Counted from the stretch's first letter, positions 1 to 7,672 are shown. The stretch: DNA of 16,841 bases from JBFLVQ01 sp040758525 (GCA_040758525.1 JBFLVQ010000129.1:1-16841); one strand, 5' to 3'. Numbers and translations are program-made. The notes: generated by a model not told the origin, from the sequence alone.

Positions 1-95
1 ATGCTAGTGCGAAGTCTACCCGATTGGGAATCCTAGATTCCAACTATAATTATATATTGATAAAAATGGTGAGAAACAGATCAGTCACGAATTGC

Positions 96-137
96 CGATA
101 GCAGATAGAAAGATATCTCTCAGTAGATCTGCCATCG
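96..137 (-). terminator. Imperfect stem-loop just downstream of the kinase gene
   Basis: Arms 96-106 and 127-137 (CGATAGCAGAT and ATCTGCCATCG) pair at 10 of 11 positions around a 20-base loop that itself contains the palindrome AGATATCT (111-118). It lies 11 bases beyond the kinase stop codon in the direction of transcription, where a terminator or an mRNA 3'-end stabiliser would be expected. No run of T directly follows on the minus strand; the nearest T-rich stretch corresponds to plus-strand bases 61-66. It is therefore not a textbook intrinsic terminator. Nothing else recognisable lies in bases 1-148. Confidence 0.3.
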
Positions 138-148
138 ACAATGCACAA

Positions 149-2182
149 TTAAACGACCTCGGTCTCTATGGAGACACTACTTAGATAATTTGGATCTTGA
201 TAAAAGTCAACTGTTACGGTAGTGACGCCAGATTGAATTGCCTTAAGATGAAAGATTGCTGGAGCTGCATTACCGCCGGACGGTAGGGCCAGGCGAGTAA
301 ATATCTCCGGCTCTATTTCAAAACCAGGCGCGGCGATATAAGCATCAATCATTGTATTGATCGTGGGTTCGCCATTCTCCTGACTAACTACCACCTCAAT
401 CTCGCTGTCATGCTCATGAGGTTTCTTTCGACTACCACCATTGCCAGCCGCGGCAGCTTTGCTAGCGACCAGAATACCTACATGCAATTGTGCCACTTGG
501 CCAAGCTTAACCTGTTTCGGGAAATCGACATCAGTAAGATAGCGCTCTACATTACGCGATGGCGTCGCTTCACTTATAGGAGCAGACTCAGATGCACTAG
601 CAGGTACTGCGACAGGCGGCTCAGCAGCAATCGGCGCAGGTTTGTTAGCCGCAGGCGCGACTTCGTTAATAGCAGACTCCTTAATATCAGCAACTGATAC
701 CGCCGGGGGCGCTACAGGCGGTGTTGCTGGTTGTGGAGCAGCAGACTGCTTTACCTGGGCAGCATCCAAAACCTCGTTCTTACGTGTGCCGGCAACTGCA
801 CTAGATGACTGGCTCTTAGGTGCCGAGATAAAGGAGGCCGGCACTGGACCAATAAAGAAGTGTAATACTGTCTCACCCAATCGTAACTCGTCGCTACCAT
901 TGAGTTCCTGTGGCTGCTTTGCCTGTAAGCGCAACTTATTATTAACAAAAGTGCCATTAGTACTAGCGAGATCCTCAATAAAGTACTTATTGCCATCACG
1001 ATGGATTAGTGCATGACGACGCGAGACCTTCCCCTCTTTGTCATAAGGGGTGAGATCAATATCTGGATAGATACCACGATTGGTATCAGTACGCCCGATC
1101 AGGCTGCTGGTCTTCTCTAAGAGAAAAGAGATAGGTTGCTGATTTGCACCAATAAAGACCACTGAGGCAGGCAATTGTGCTGCTACCACAGGTGGCCGAC
1201 TTTGTGGTTGGGGGTTACCACAATGGTTACAAAAGAGATCACCAGAACCGAGTTGATGACCACACTTGCCACAGTAGTTAAGAACATTCTCTTCTAATGG
1301 CACAGCCTCAGTAGGAACATCATAAGGACTGTTAGCACTGTTCAAGCGATCCCTATGCTCTTCTAATGCTTTTTTCATCTCGGCGGCAGAGGCAAAACGA
1401 TTAGCCGGCTTATGTTCTACTGCCTTACAAATTATCGCATCAATCTCAGGGGTAAGCGCGCTGTTAATATTGCGTGGACGCGGATTACGGTTGAAGTCAA
1501 ACATCAGTAGGGGATTATCTTGGGGGTCGCGTCCTGTCAGTAGATGGAACATAGTAGCGCCCAAACTGTAGATATCTGAACGTGGCTCGACACGTCCAGC
1601 AAACAGCTCCGGTGGTGCATACCCCATCGTACCAATCGCGGTAACATTCTTTTGTGTGGAGGCAACAAAGCGCGCAATCCCGAAATCGACCAACATTACC
1701 CGATTACGCTCATCAAGCATAATATTGGCCGGTTTCATATCACGATAGATAATCAAGGGCTGTTGTGAGTGCAAGTAAGCAAGCACATCACAGATCTGTA
1801 TGGCGTACTCAACAACGCTACGCTCATCGAGTCGCCCATCTTGCGCGTCCTTAAGACGGCCCGCCAGATCGCCACCGCCAATAAACTTCATTACTAGATA
1901 GTAGCAGCCTTCAGAAATAAAATAGTCATAGATAGTGGGTATCGCAGGGTGATCTAAGCTGGCCAGCAATTGTGATTCACGCTCGAAGTCCTCTACCGCT
2001 TTCTTGCGTTGGGCTTCATCGTTGAACATGCCGATCATCTCTTTAACGGCGCGGGGGGCATCCGCGAGTCGCTTGTCGCGAGCTAAATAGACACTACCCA
2101 TACCGCCGCCACCTATACGCTTGACTATTTGATAGCGGCCTACCAGTAAGGTACCTGGTTCAAGCTGATTGATATGTCCCAT
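149..2182 (-). CDS. Ser/Thr protein kinase with zinc ribbon, FHA domain and novel C-terminal domain
   Basis: This is a bacterial Hanks-type Ser/Thr kinase of 677 residues. The kinase domain spans about 17-280: glycine loop GGGGMGSVY (24-32), ATP-anchoring Lys47, catalytic loop YRDMKPAN with Asp148, Lys150 and Asn153, DFG at 166-168, and the APPE motif ending at Glu192. The usual HRD histidine is Tyr, which is tolerated in many active bacterial kinases. A CxxC-x10-CxxC zinc ribbon follows (Cys304, 307, 318, 321), then an FHA domain (about 345-445) with its phosphothreonine-binding signature (GR at 363, SRRH at 387, STNGT at 407). A Pro/Ala-rich linker (about 450-540) leads to a C-terminal domain of about 130 residues that I cannot assign; it looks all-beta. 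There is no membrane helix or PASTA repeat, so the protein should be cytoplasmic. The FHA domain may bind the autophosphorylated kinase or a phosphorylated partner. The start is the only one that keeps the complete N-lobe. Substrate unknown. Confidence 0.93.
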   Translation of the reverse strand: MGHINQLEPGTLLVGRYQIVKRIGGGGMGSVYLARDKRLADAPRAVKEMIGMFNDEAQRKKAVEDFERESQLLASLDHPAIPTIYDYFISEGCYYLVMKFIGGGDLAGRLKDAQDGRLDERSVVEYAIQICDVLAYLHSQQPLIIYRDMKPANIMLDERNRVMLVDFGIARFVASTQKNVTAIGTMGYAPPELFAGRVEPRSDIYSLGATMFHLLTGRDPQDNPLLMFDFNRNPRPRNINSALTPEIDAIICKAVEHKPANRFASAAEMKKALEEHRDRLNSANSPYDVPTEAVPLEENVLNYCGKCGHQLGSGDLFCNHCGNPQPQSRPPVVAAQLPASVVFIGANQQPISFLLEKTSSLIGRTDTNRGIYPDIDLTPYDKEGKVSRRHALIHRDGNKYFIEDLASTNGTFVNNKLRLQAKQPQELNGSDELRLGETVLHFFIGPVPASFISAPKSQSSSAVAGTRKNEVLDAAQVKQSAAPQPATPPVAPPAVSVADIKESAINEVAPAANKPAPIAAEPPVAVPASASESAPISEATPSRNVERYLTDVDFPKQVKLGQVAQLHVGILVASKAAAAGNGGSRKKPHEHDSEIEVVVSQENGEPTINTMIDAYIAAPGFEIEPEIFTRLALPSGGNAAPAIFHLKAIQSGVTTVTVDFYQDPNYLSSVSIETEVV

Positions 2183-2236
2183 TCTCTTTTCGATAAAATC
2201 GCGGGTTAATTCACCATACTACTCAGGGTAGTTGAA

Positions 2237-2316
2237 AAATCCGCCCTAAGTTATGAAACGAATGTTAGCATTAGCACAGACATTTTACAAAAATTTTTAC
2301 GGCTCAAATCCGCCCT
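2237..2316. repeat. Pair of 11-bp direct repeats in the kinase leader
   Basis: AAATCCGCCCT occurs at 2237-2247 and again at 2306-2316 in the 150-base gap between the FG-GAP gene and the kinase gene, 69 bases apart start to start (about 6.6 helical turns). On the coding strand of the kinase this reads AGGGCGGATTT. It could be a pair of regulator sites upstream of the kinase, or chance. The second copy also lies just after the stop of the FG-GAP gene. Confidence 0.3.
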
Positions 2317-2332
2317 GCTACACCACTATCGA

Positions 2333-4003
2333 TCAACGCTCTGTTACCGTAATATAACGGCCTATAGTAGGATTATCAATGCGCTCGGTTTTACCGCTTG
2401 GCCAGCGTATCTCTACGTACTGGACCTTACGTGCACCTAAGCCTATTAGCAAGCGTGGATCATGTGCCGCTTGATAACTGGCACCACCCTGACGAGCACG
2501 CACCAGCGTACCTTGCTCGCATACTACCTTGATACGCGTCCCTACAGCATCGCGGTTCGTACGTGTACCGACCAACTTCAATCCCAGCCAGGCATTACGA
2601 TTACCACCTTCATTACGTAGCAACACAGGTGGTTGGCCATTATTGACAAGCAGCATATCTAGGTCACCATCATTGTCTATATCGCCACAAGCAAGCGCAC
2701 GACCAGCATAGCGGCGTTGCAACGGTGCCCCTGCATATGCAGTCATATTTACAAACTTACCGCCGACATTCTCAAACAGGAAGGGCACCTCATCATAAGT
2801 AACACCATCACGGAACAGATGAATATTATCGAGTGGATGGCCATTATGAACGAAGATATCTAGGTCACCATCATTATCCAGATCGAGCAGACGAGTGCCA
2901 AATCCAGAATAGAGTAGCGCTACTTCACCAAGTCCCATCTGCACGGTTACATCAGTAAAACTCTCATCACCATTGTTGCGCCAAATATTGTTCGGCTCGT
3001 TGTCAATATTAGTAACAAAGAGGTCTGGGCGCAGGTCGCCATCTATATCACCCATATCAACACCCATGCCAGATTGGGGCTTACCGCTCAAGCCATAAGC
3101 AACCTCAGCAATCAATCCAGTTTCGCTAAATGTACCATTGCCATTGTTGCGAAAAAGCAGGTTGCGGACAGCATCATTGGCAACATAAATATCATCCCAG
3201 CCATCGTCATTGAAATCGCCTGTAACAACACCCAACCCTTTACCTTCTGCAGCCCTGATGCCTGCTTTCTGACTTACGTCAGTAAAGCTGCCATCACCAT
3301 TGTTATGAAACAGTGTTTGAGGCACAGCCTTGAAGTGATCTGGATGACAATAGGAACGGTACCCTGGTTTGTTTTGACCACAGAAGATGTTCTTTTCGAA
3401 ATTCCAGTCTAAATAGTTGCATACAAAGAGATCTAACTTACCATCACGATCATAGTCGAAGAAGCCTGCACTAGTGCTCCAACCACCTAACGCGACACCG
3501 GCTTTGGTTGTCACATCTGAAAATGTGCCATCACCATTGTTGCGATAGAGAATATTGCCACCAAAGTTAGTAACATAAAGATCAGCGAAACCATCATTAT
3601 CAAAATCGCCTACTGCCGCGCCCATACCAAACTTGCCGCCTGCCACACCTGCCTGGGCGGTTACATCGGTAAATGTGCCGTCACCATTATTGCGATAGAG
3701 TGAGTTATGGGGTAGTTGTTTAGGCTTATAGAGCGGGGTTTGTCCACTATTGACAAGATAGATGTCTAGCCAACCATCGTTATCATAATCGAAGAGTGCG
3801 CCTCCCCCGCCCATCGTTTCGATCAGGTACTTTTCTGCTGAGGCAGCATTATCATGTACCCAAGTAATCTTGGCGGCTGCGGTAATATCAACGAATTGCG
3901 CAGGAAAAGACCTAGGAGGTGCTTGTCCGCTCACTGCTATTGCACAGGTAAAGAGGATAAGACCTTTAGCCAATAACTGGCGTAATAATAGACTCCTATT
4001 CAT
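2333..4003 (-). CDS. Secreted FG-GAP/VCBS repeat protein with ASPIC/UnbV domain
   Basis: This is an exported protein of 556 residues. Residues 1-28 form a signal peptide (basic MNRSLLLR, hydrophobic core, cleavage near SGQA). The body holds seven calcium-loop repeats of the type DxDNDGxxDxxxxN, the first at 72-80 (DYDNDGWLD), alternating with RNNGDGTF-type strands followed by DVT; this is the FG-GAP/VCBS pattern of integrin-like beta-propellers. The last 75 residues or so (WLGLKLVGTRTNRDAVGTR, RQGGASYQ, LGLGARK, IRWPSGK) match the ASPIC/UnbV domain, which normally closes such proteins. Families of this type are abundant in Acidobacteriota and Planctomycetota; their function is mostly unknown, with adhesion or extracellular polymer binding the usual guess. 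The repeats show at DNA level as near copies of CACCATTGTTGCG (for example near 2969, 3293, 3532). No clear ribosome binding site precedes the ATG, but the signal peptide supports this start. Confidence 0.9.
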   Translation of the reverse strand: MNRSLLLRQLLAKGLILFTCAIAVSGQAPPRSFPAQFVDITAAAKITWVHDNAASAEKYLIETMGGGGALFDYDNDGWLDIYLVNSGQTPLYKPKQLPHNSLYRNNGDGTFTDVTAQAGVAGGKFGMGAAVGDFDNDGFADLYVTNFGGNILYRNNGDGTFSDVTTKAGVALGGWSTSAGFFDYDRDGKLDLFVCNYLDWNFEKNIFCGQNKPGYRSYCHPDHFKAVPQTLFHNNGDGSFTDVSQKAGIRAAEGKGLGVVTGDFNDDGWDDIYVANDAVRNLLFRNNGNGTFSETGLIAEVAYGLSGKPQSGMGVDMGDIDGDLRPDLFVTNIDNEPNNIWRNNGDESFTDVTVQMGLGEVALLYSGFGTRLLDLDNDGDLDIFVHNGHPLDNIHLFRDGVTYDEVPFLFENVGGKFVNMTAYAGAPLQRRYAGRALACGDIDNDGDLDMLLVNNGQPPVLLRNEGGNRNAWLGLKLVGTRTNRDAVGTRIKVVCEQGTLVRARQGGASYQAAHDPRLLIGLGARKVQYVEIRWPSGKTERIDNPTIGRYITVTER

Positions 4004-4133
4004 CGCAATCGTTCTGCTTATCTCGAATTCACGGCACTCTTGGGCCTTTCTCGCCGCTCAACTATGATAGCACTGGCAACGATAGCTGTCCTACAGGCTT
4101 CCGGATAGATTAGTTGCTTTAAAATTATTTTTA

Positions 4134-4160
4134 GGCACAGAGAGCTTGTTTCTCTGTGCC
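4134..4160 (-). terminator. Perfect 10-bp hairpin, candidate terminator
   Basis: GGCACAGAGA (4134-4143) and TCTCTGTGCC (4151-4160) form an uninterrupted 10-bp stem with a 7-base loop. It sits 28 bases past the stop codon of the LTXXQ gene, in the gap before the FG-GAP gene, so it probably ends or attenuates transcription of the LTXXQ gene. The run of T directly after the hairpin (TTTT, 4161-4164) is on the plus strand; on the minus strand the hairpin is followed by A/T-rich sequence of mixed type (TAAAAATAATTTT). The direction is thus uncertain and it may act both ways or only as an RNA-stabilising hairpin. Confidence 0.55.
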
Positions 4161-4188
4161 TTTTCAGTGCGCTCTGATTAGCGGGGGA

Positions 4189-4728
4189 TTAATGAGCTTT
4201 TTCACCGAAGCGGATGGCAAGGCCTTGTAATTCCTCTTTCAACTCCTCGATTAAAGGATCAATCTCCTTAAGACCATTAAGCGCAGTCTGCTTCTGTTCA
4301 GGAGTAAGCACTTGAGAGATCTGAGCAGCCGTCTGTATACGATGGGCTGCCAATTGGCCAGCTAGCTGTGAGATATCATTGCTGAGTGCCTGTATACGTG
4401 CAGAATCGGGTTCAGCAGCAAGGAGTACTTCGCGTAGTTCAAGCCGTTTGGCCTTCAACTGCTGATGTAGCTGCTGCGCTTGTGGGCGTGCGTTGTGAAC
4501 AATAGTTTTAATTGACTGTTTCTGTGCATCAGTAAGATTGACTTCTCGTATTAGATCACGAACGCTATCAACAATGGTAAAAACCGTACCGATTACACTA
4601 CGGAAATTGCGGTCACGTTGAGCAGAAGCGAAGAGAGTGCTAGGCACTCCTGCCCAAGCATATGTTAATGAGCAGACGCCAAGCATCACTACAATAGCAA
4701 TGGTGGAAAATAAGAGTTTCGATTTCAT
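4189..4728 (-). CDS. Exported Spy/CpxP-like LTXXQ protein
   Basis: This is a small exported helical protein of 179 residues. It starts with a signal peptide (residues 1 to about 26, MKSKLLFSTIAIVVML, cleavage near AWA). The mature part is nearly all helix, rich in Gln, Lys, Glu and Leu, and has two copies of the LTXXQ signature, LTDAQ (65-69) and LTPEQ (141-145), separated by an amphipathic hairpin as in the Spy/CpxP family. Family members are periplasmic chaperones or regulators of envelope-stress kinases; some homologs bind metals. The ATG is preceded by GGAGG (complement of 4734-4738) at a good distance, fixing the start. It is transcribed divergently from a LytS-type sensor kinase, the most informative piece of context. 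A hairpin follows its stop codon. Family assignment is fairly sure, the exact role is inference. Confidence 0.85.
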   Translation of the reverse strand: MKSKLLFSTIAIVVMLGVCSLTYAWAGVPSTLFASAQRDRNFRSVIGTVFTIVDSVRDLIREVNLTDAQKQSIKTIVHNARPQAQQLHQQLKAKRLELREVLLAAEPDSARIQALSNDISQLAGQLAAHRIQTAAQISQVLTPEQKQTALNGLKEIDPLIEELKEELQGLAIRFGEKAH

Positions 4729-4759
4729 AATTACCTCCAGTTAATCTCTTTTCTACCCC

Positions 4760-4789
4760 ACTATACGGTGTGGTTATGATGAGAGTCGT
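4760..4789 (-). promoter_or_regulatory. Candidate sigma70-type promoter for the LTXXQ gene
   Basis: On the minus strand, a TATAGT -10 box (complement of 4760-4765, five of six consensus bases) lies 32 bases upstream of the LTXXQ start codon. With an 18-base spacer the -35 region reads ACGACT (complement of 4784-4789), a weak three-of-six match. This -35 region falls inside the left arm of the inverted repeat at 4781-4815, so a protein bound there would be placed to control this promoter. Confidence 0.4.
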
Positions 4790-4815
4790 GGCGATCTAGG
4801 CGAGCCACGATTTTC
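4781..4815. promoter_or_regulatory. Inverted repeat in the divergent spacer, possible operator or hairpin
   Basis: GAGAGTCGTGGC (4781-4792) and GCCACGATTTTC (4804-4815) are complementary over 12 positions if two G-T pairs are allowed; the inner seven bases (TCGTGGC/GCCACGA) pair perfectly around an 11-base loop. It lies between the divergent LTXXQ and sensor-kinase genes. As DNA it could be a dyad operator; as plus-strand RNA it would be a stem-loop whose right arm ends in a short T run (4811-4814), resembling an attenuator about 80 bases before the kinase start. The sequence alone does not decide between these. Confidence 0.45.
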
Positions 4816-4865
4816 ACTTACCGAGAGACGATAAAAGCCGATTAAAATAGATCCTAGCGATAGGC

Positions 4866-4883
4866 TGTGCTAAATGTGCTAAA
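4866..4883. repeat. Perfect 9-bp tandem repeat before the sensor-kinase gene
   Basis: TGTGCTAAA occurs twice head to tail at 4866-4874 and 4875-4883, ending 10 bases before the ATG of the LytS-type kinase. It covers the region where the ribosome binding site would lie. A role in binding a regulator, in translation, or as a variable-number repeat are all possible; two copies is too few to tell. Confidence 0.45.
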
Positions 4884-4893
4884 TTAGAGATTG

Positions 4894-6849
4894 ATGGAAA
4901 CTCACCTAGTCTTTAGTGCATTGCTACTATTTCTTGGATCGCTCTTTTGTGCGTTACTTTTCGCTTTCTCACTTACTGAAGGTTACAGTCGCATACGTCG
5001 TGCACTAATAGTACTGTTGGGCTTGCTCTCAGTTTGGTACCTAGGGCTGATGTTTGTACAACTACGCTTTCTCAATCTGCTACCTTGGCAGCCGGTCTGG
5101 GGTGGTGCGCGAGGTCCATCAGGGCGCTTCTTAATGTTTGGTGGATTGGCACGGCCTGGTCTGCTTTGGATCTTTACTGCTATTGCGCATTGTTACATTA
5201 TGGCAGTACGTCAGCGCGGTGCTTATTTGGCAACTTGGATCAAACCAACGCGACTCTATCTCTGCTGCTTTATTGCAACTCTAATTATGCGTTTAGGGTT
5301 GCCCAATAATCTGAACAATTATTGGCTGGTCGCGGGTGCCGGATTACTAGGAGTAATGCTGCCAATCACAATAATGTTCATTTGCTATCGTGCGCTCAAC
5401 CGTATGGCAATGGAGCGAGAGCAGAGTGGAGCAGTTAGCCAATACTCTTGGATTGTCTGTTTTGGTATTTCATTTACGCTTATCACAATAGCCTTCTATC
5501 GTATGACACAGACCTATATTGGGCTGGTAGGGCTTTATGATGTTTATGCGGTGATATCAGCGCTGCCACTGATATTCTGGTTGATCTACTATCATACTCC
5601 TTATCTATTTCTTGATGTCTTGGTCAAGCGTGGTCTACAAGCATTGTTCTTTGCCTTGATCTTTGGCTGCTATTTTGGTGGGCTTGCCTACACAATGGGA
5701 CTATTAGGTAAGAAGCCACTACTCTATTACATTGGATTAGCTGTAGCCATTAGCCTACCTGCCGGTATGCTCACACGTATGCGGGGCTCGATGGACCGCC
5801 TTATCGATCTGCACTTGTTGGGGCGCGCACACTTTCAAGATCTCTTAGCCGATCTCAACACACGCTTAAATAGTGCTGCGAACAACGAGGAGGCTATTGC
5901 CGTGGCTTCTGCTAGTGTGTCACAAGCACTGGGTGCCGCTAGTGTCGAGTACTATCAAACTCTTGCTGAAGATACCCAGGCAGATGTAGAAAAACTGAGC
6001 ATTGCGGTAAGTTTAGCAGGTGAGTCACTAGGTTTCCTACGAATCGGTTCGCCCATTAAACGACCAAGATATCTCAGTGAGGATCTAAAATTTGCACAAC
6101 TAGCTGCGGATAGTTTGGCGGCATCATTGTCAAGACTACGCCTGCAAGCAGAACAGCAGGCACAGCAGATACGCGAATTAGCATTGGTTAGTACAGCTCG
6201 TGAATTACGTCTGAAAGCGCTACAAGCACAACTCGACCCACATTTTCTTTTTAATAGCATGAACCTGATTAGTAGCCTGGTACGTAGCGCACCTGACAAG
6301 GCGCGTGCGGCGGTACAGTATCTCTCACAGGTCTATCGTTATGTGCTTGAGAGTTCCCGACGGGATTTAGTGACTGTTGCTGATGAGATCGACTTTCTAC
6401 GCGCTTACCTAGAGATCGAACAGCTACGCTTCGAGTCGCGTCTACGCGTTAAGTTCAATCTATGTGATCGCCTCAATGATGTCTGGTTGCCTCCTATGCT
6501 GCTGCAGCCATTGGTCGAGAATGCGATTAAACATGGTCTCAGTTCCAAGATCGAAGGAGGAGAATTGATCATCAGTGTGCAGCCACAAGCAGATTCATTA
6601 CTACTAGCTGTGACCGACACAGGTGTGGGATTTCAAGCTAACCCACAGATTGATAGTAAGAATGGTACAGGTATTGGGCTGGCCAATGTAAGACAACAAC
6701 TAGCACTACGCTACAACGTAGCGCTAGAAATAGAGAGTGTGCCAGGCCGTGGCACACGAGTACAATTTTGCCTACCGCTTAATATGCAATGTGCATCCAC
6801 ACAGATTAAGGAGAAGCTTAACCATGTCTCTACGCGTCTTGATTGCTGA
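4894..6849 (+). CDS. LytS/YehU-type membrane sensor histidine kinase
   Basis: This is a sensor kinase of 651 residues. The N-terminal 300 residues hold about nine hydrophobic helices (roughly 5-27, 35-56, 87-107, 118-135, 145-168, 187-205, 216-234, 249-269, 277-294), a membrane sensor I cannot match to the standard LytS 5TM module. Residues of about 310-420 look like a GAF domain, followed by a Gln/Glu-rich coiled coil. The kinase core is of the His_kinase (LytS) family: LDPHFLFNSMN with the phospho-acceptor His450, the ATP-site Asn543 in VENAIKHG, then DTGVGF and GTGIGLANV glycine boxes. It should phosphorylate the response regulator encoded next, whose start it overlaps by 26 bases. I chose ATG 4894 over the TTG codon just before it; both are close to a weak AGAGA at 4886-4890. 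The ligand is unknown; the divergent Spy/CpxP-like gene hints at envelope sensing. Confidence 0.9.
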   Translation: METHLVFSALLLFLGSLFCALLFAFSLTEGYSRIRRALIVLLGLLSVWYLGLMFVQLRFLNLLPWQPVWGGARGPSGRFLMFGGLARPGLLWIFTAIAHCYIMAVRQRGAYLATWIKPTRLYLCCFIATLIMRLGLPNNLNNYWLVAGAGLLGVMLPITIMFICYRALNRMAMEREQSGAVSQYSWIVCFGISFTLITIAFYRMTQTYIGLVGLYDVYAVISALPLIFWLIYYHTPYLFLDVLVKRGLQALFFALIFGCYFGGLAYTMGLLGKKPLLYYIGLAVAISLPAGMLTRMRGSMDRLIDLHLLGRAHFQDLLADLNTRLNSAANNEEAIAVASASVSQALGAASVEYYQTLAEDTQADVEKLSIAVSLAGESLGFLRIGSPIKRPRYLSEDLKFAQLAADSLAASLSRLRLQAEQQAQQIRELALVSTARELRLKALQAQLDPHFLFNSMNLISSLVRSAPDKARAAVQYLSQVYRYVLESSRRDLVTVADEIDFLRAYLEIEQLRFESRLRVKFNLCDRLNDVWLPPMLLQPLVENAIKHGLSSKIEGGELIISVQPQADSLLLAVTDTGVGFQANPQIDSKNGTGIGLANVRQQLALRYNVALEIESVPGRGTRVQFCLPLNMQCASTQIKEKLNHVSTRLDC

Positions 6850-7588
6850 TGATGAATCACATTGTCGTGCAGAATTAAAACATCTGCTTAGCGATGATAA
6901 TCGCTTGATTGTGGTAGGTGAGGCAGCCAATGGTATTGAGGCGCTTGAGCAATGTCGTGTGCTTACGCCCAATATTCTTTTTCTTGATATACAGATGCCT
7001 GGTCTGAATGGTATGGAGGTGGCGGCTGCGCTAGACACTCAACCATTGCCACAGATCATTTTTGTTACTGCTTATGATCAACATGCCATTAAGGCTTTCG
7101 AGCTGGGTGCAATCGACTATCTACTCAAGCCAGTGAATGCCGAGCGATTGCAGCATAGTATTACACGTGTGCTTAAGCAGCAGACTCTCTCCAACAATCC
7201 TCTTCCTGACCAGCTAGATACGCTAATGGCAGCCTGGCAACAGATCAAACCAGAATACTTAGCACGTATCATAGGTCGTAAAGCGCAGAAGATCTTCGTG
7301 CTACCAATCGCAGAGATCTACTGCTTTGAGATCGAGAGTCAACTGCTCTTTGCGCTCACAGAGCGTGAGCGTTATTGGACCAACTACCAGATGAAGACTA
7401 TTGAACCACGCCTAGATCCTAAGCAATTTGTGCGTGTGCATCGTGAGAATATTGTTAATATAAATTTCATACGTGAACTGGCGCCAATAACCCGTGAACG
7501 TTATGAGATCACCCTGCACAATAACCATAAGCTTACTGTCAGCCGTAACTATCTGCCACAACTGAAAGAACTGTTGGGTTGGGCCTAA
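6824..7588 (+). CDS. LytTR-family response regulator
   Basis: This is a response regulator of 254 residues. The receiver domain (1 to about 120) has the acidic pair Asp9/Asp10, the phospho-acceptor Asp55 in FLDIQMPG, Thr82 and Lys102 in LLKPVN. A linker leads to a LytTR DNA-binding domain (about 150-250) with recognisable pieces such as the IGRKAQKIFVLPIAEIYCFE strand region, FVRVHRENIVN and the terminal LTVSRNYLPQLKELL. It is the expected partner of the LytS-type kinase just upstream. An open frame extends further upstream, but ATG 6824 is preceded by AAGGAG (6808-6813) and begins directly with the MSLRVLIADD receiver strand. The 26-base overlap with the kinase implies translational coupling. 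LytTR proteins bind pairs of short imperfect direct repeats upstream of their targets; the spacer at 4729-4893 is the first place to look. Confidence 0.95.
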   Translation: MSLRVLIADDESHCRAELKHLLSDDNRLIVVGEAANGIEALEQCRVLTPNILFLDIQMPGLNGMEVAAALDTQPLPQIIFVTAYDQHAIKAFELGAIDYLLKPVNAERLQHSITRVLKQQTLSNNPLPDQLDTLMAAWQQIKPEYLARIIGRKAQKIFVLPIAEIYCFEIESQLLFALTERERYWTNYQMKTIEPRLDPKQFVRVHRENIVNINFIRELAPITRERYEITLHNNHKLTVSRNYLPQLKELLGWA

Positions 7589-7643
7589 ACGGACAGATCT
7601 CCTCACTTGGGTAAAACGCTATGGCAGATTGCCTCACCGGTAA

Positions 7644-7672
7644 TTAGGAAAAAAACTTAAATCCCTTAAAAT
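7644..7672 (+). promoter_or_regulatory. Candidate promoter for the hybrid kinase
   Basis: TTAGGA (7644-7649) and TAAAAT (7667-7672) with a 17-base spacer give three of six and five of six consensus bases. It lies 68 bases upstream of the hybrid kinase ATG, inside the 152-base gap after the response regulator. That gap suggests the hybrid kinase can be transcribed separately. The area is A/T rich, so chance matches are likely. Confidence 0.3.

Noticed and set aside
1..148. Possible gene or RNA at the left edge
   Set aside because: I see no open frame with a start signal and no tRNA-like fold, only the stem-loop at 96-137.
642..1016. Plus-strand open frame of 124 codons opposite the kinase gene
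   Set aside because: It lies wholly antisense to the FHA and linker region of a well-supported kinase, has no ribosome binding site and a Ser/Ala/Leu-rich composition typical of a shadow frame.
2960..3700. Recurring CACCATTGTTGCG-like sequence that resembles a repeat array
   Set aside because: The copies vary, are unevenly spaced, and encode the RNNGDGTF strands of the FG-GAP/VCBS repeats, so they are coding repeats and not a CRISPR or intergenic array.
4843..4848. TAAAAT as a -10 box for the LytS-type kinase
   Set aside because: It matches five of six bases, but no acceptable -35 box lies 16-18 bases upstream, so I did not list it as a promoter.
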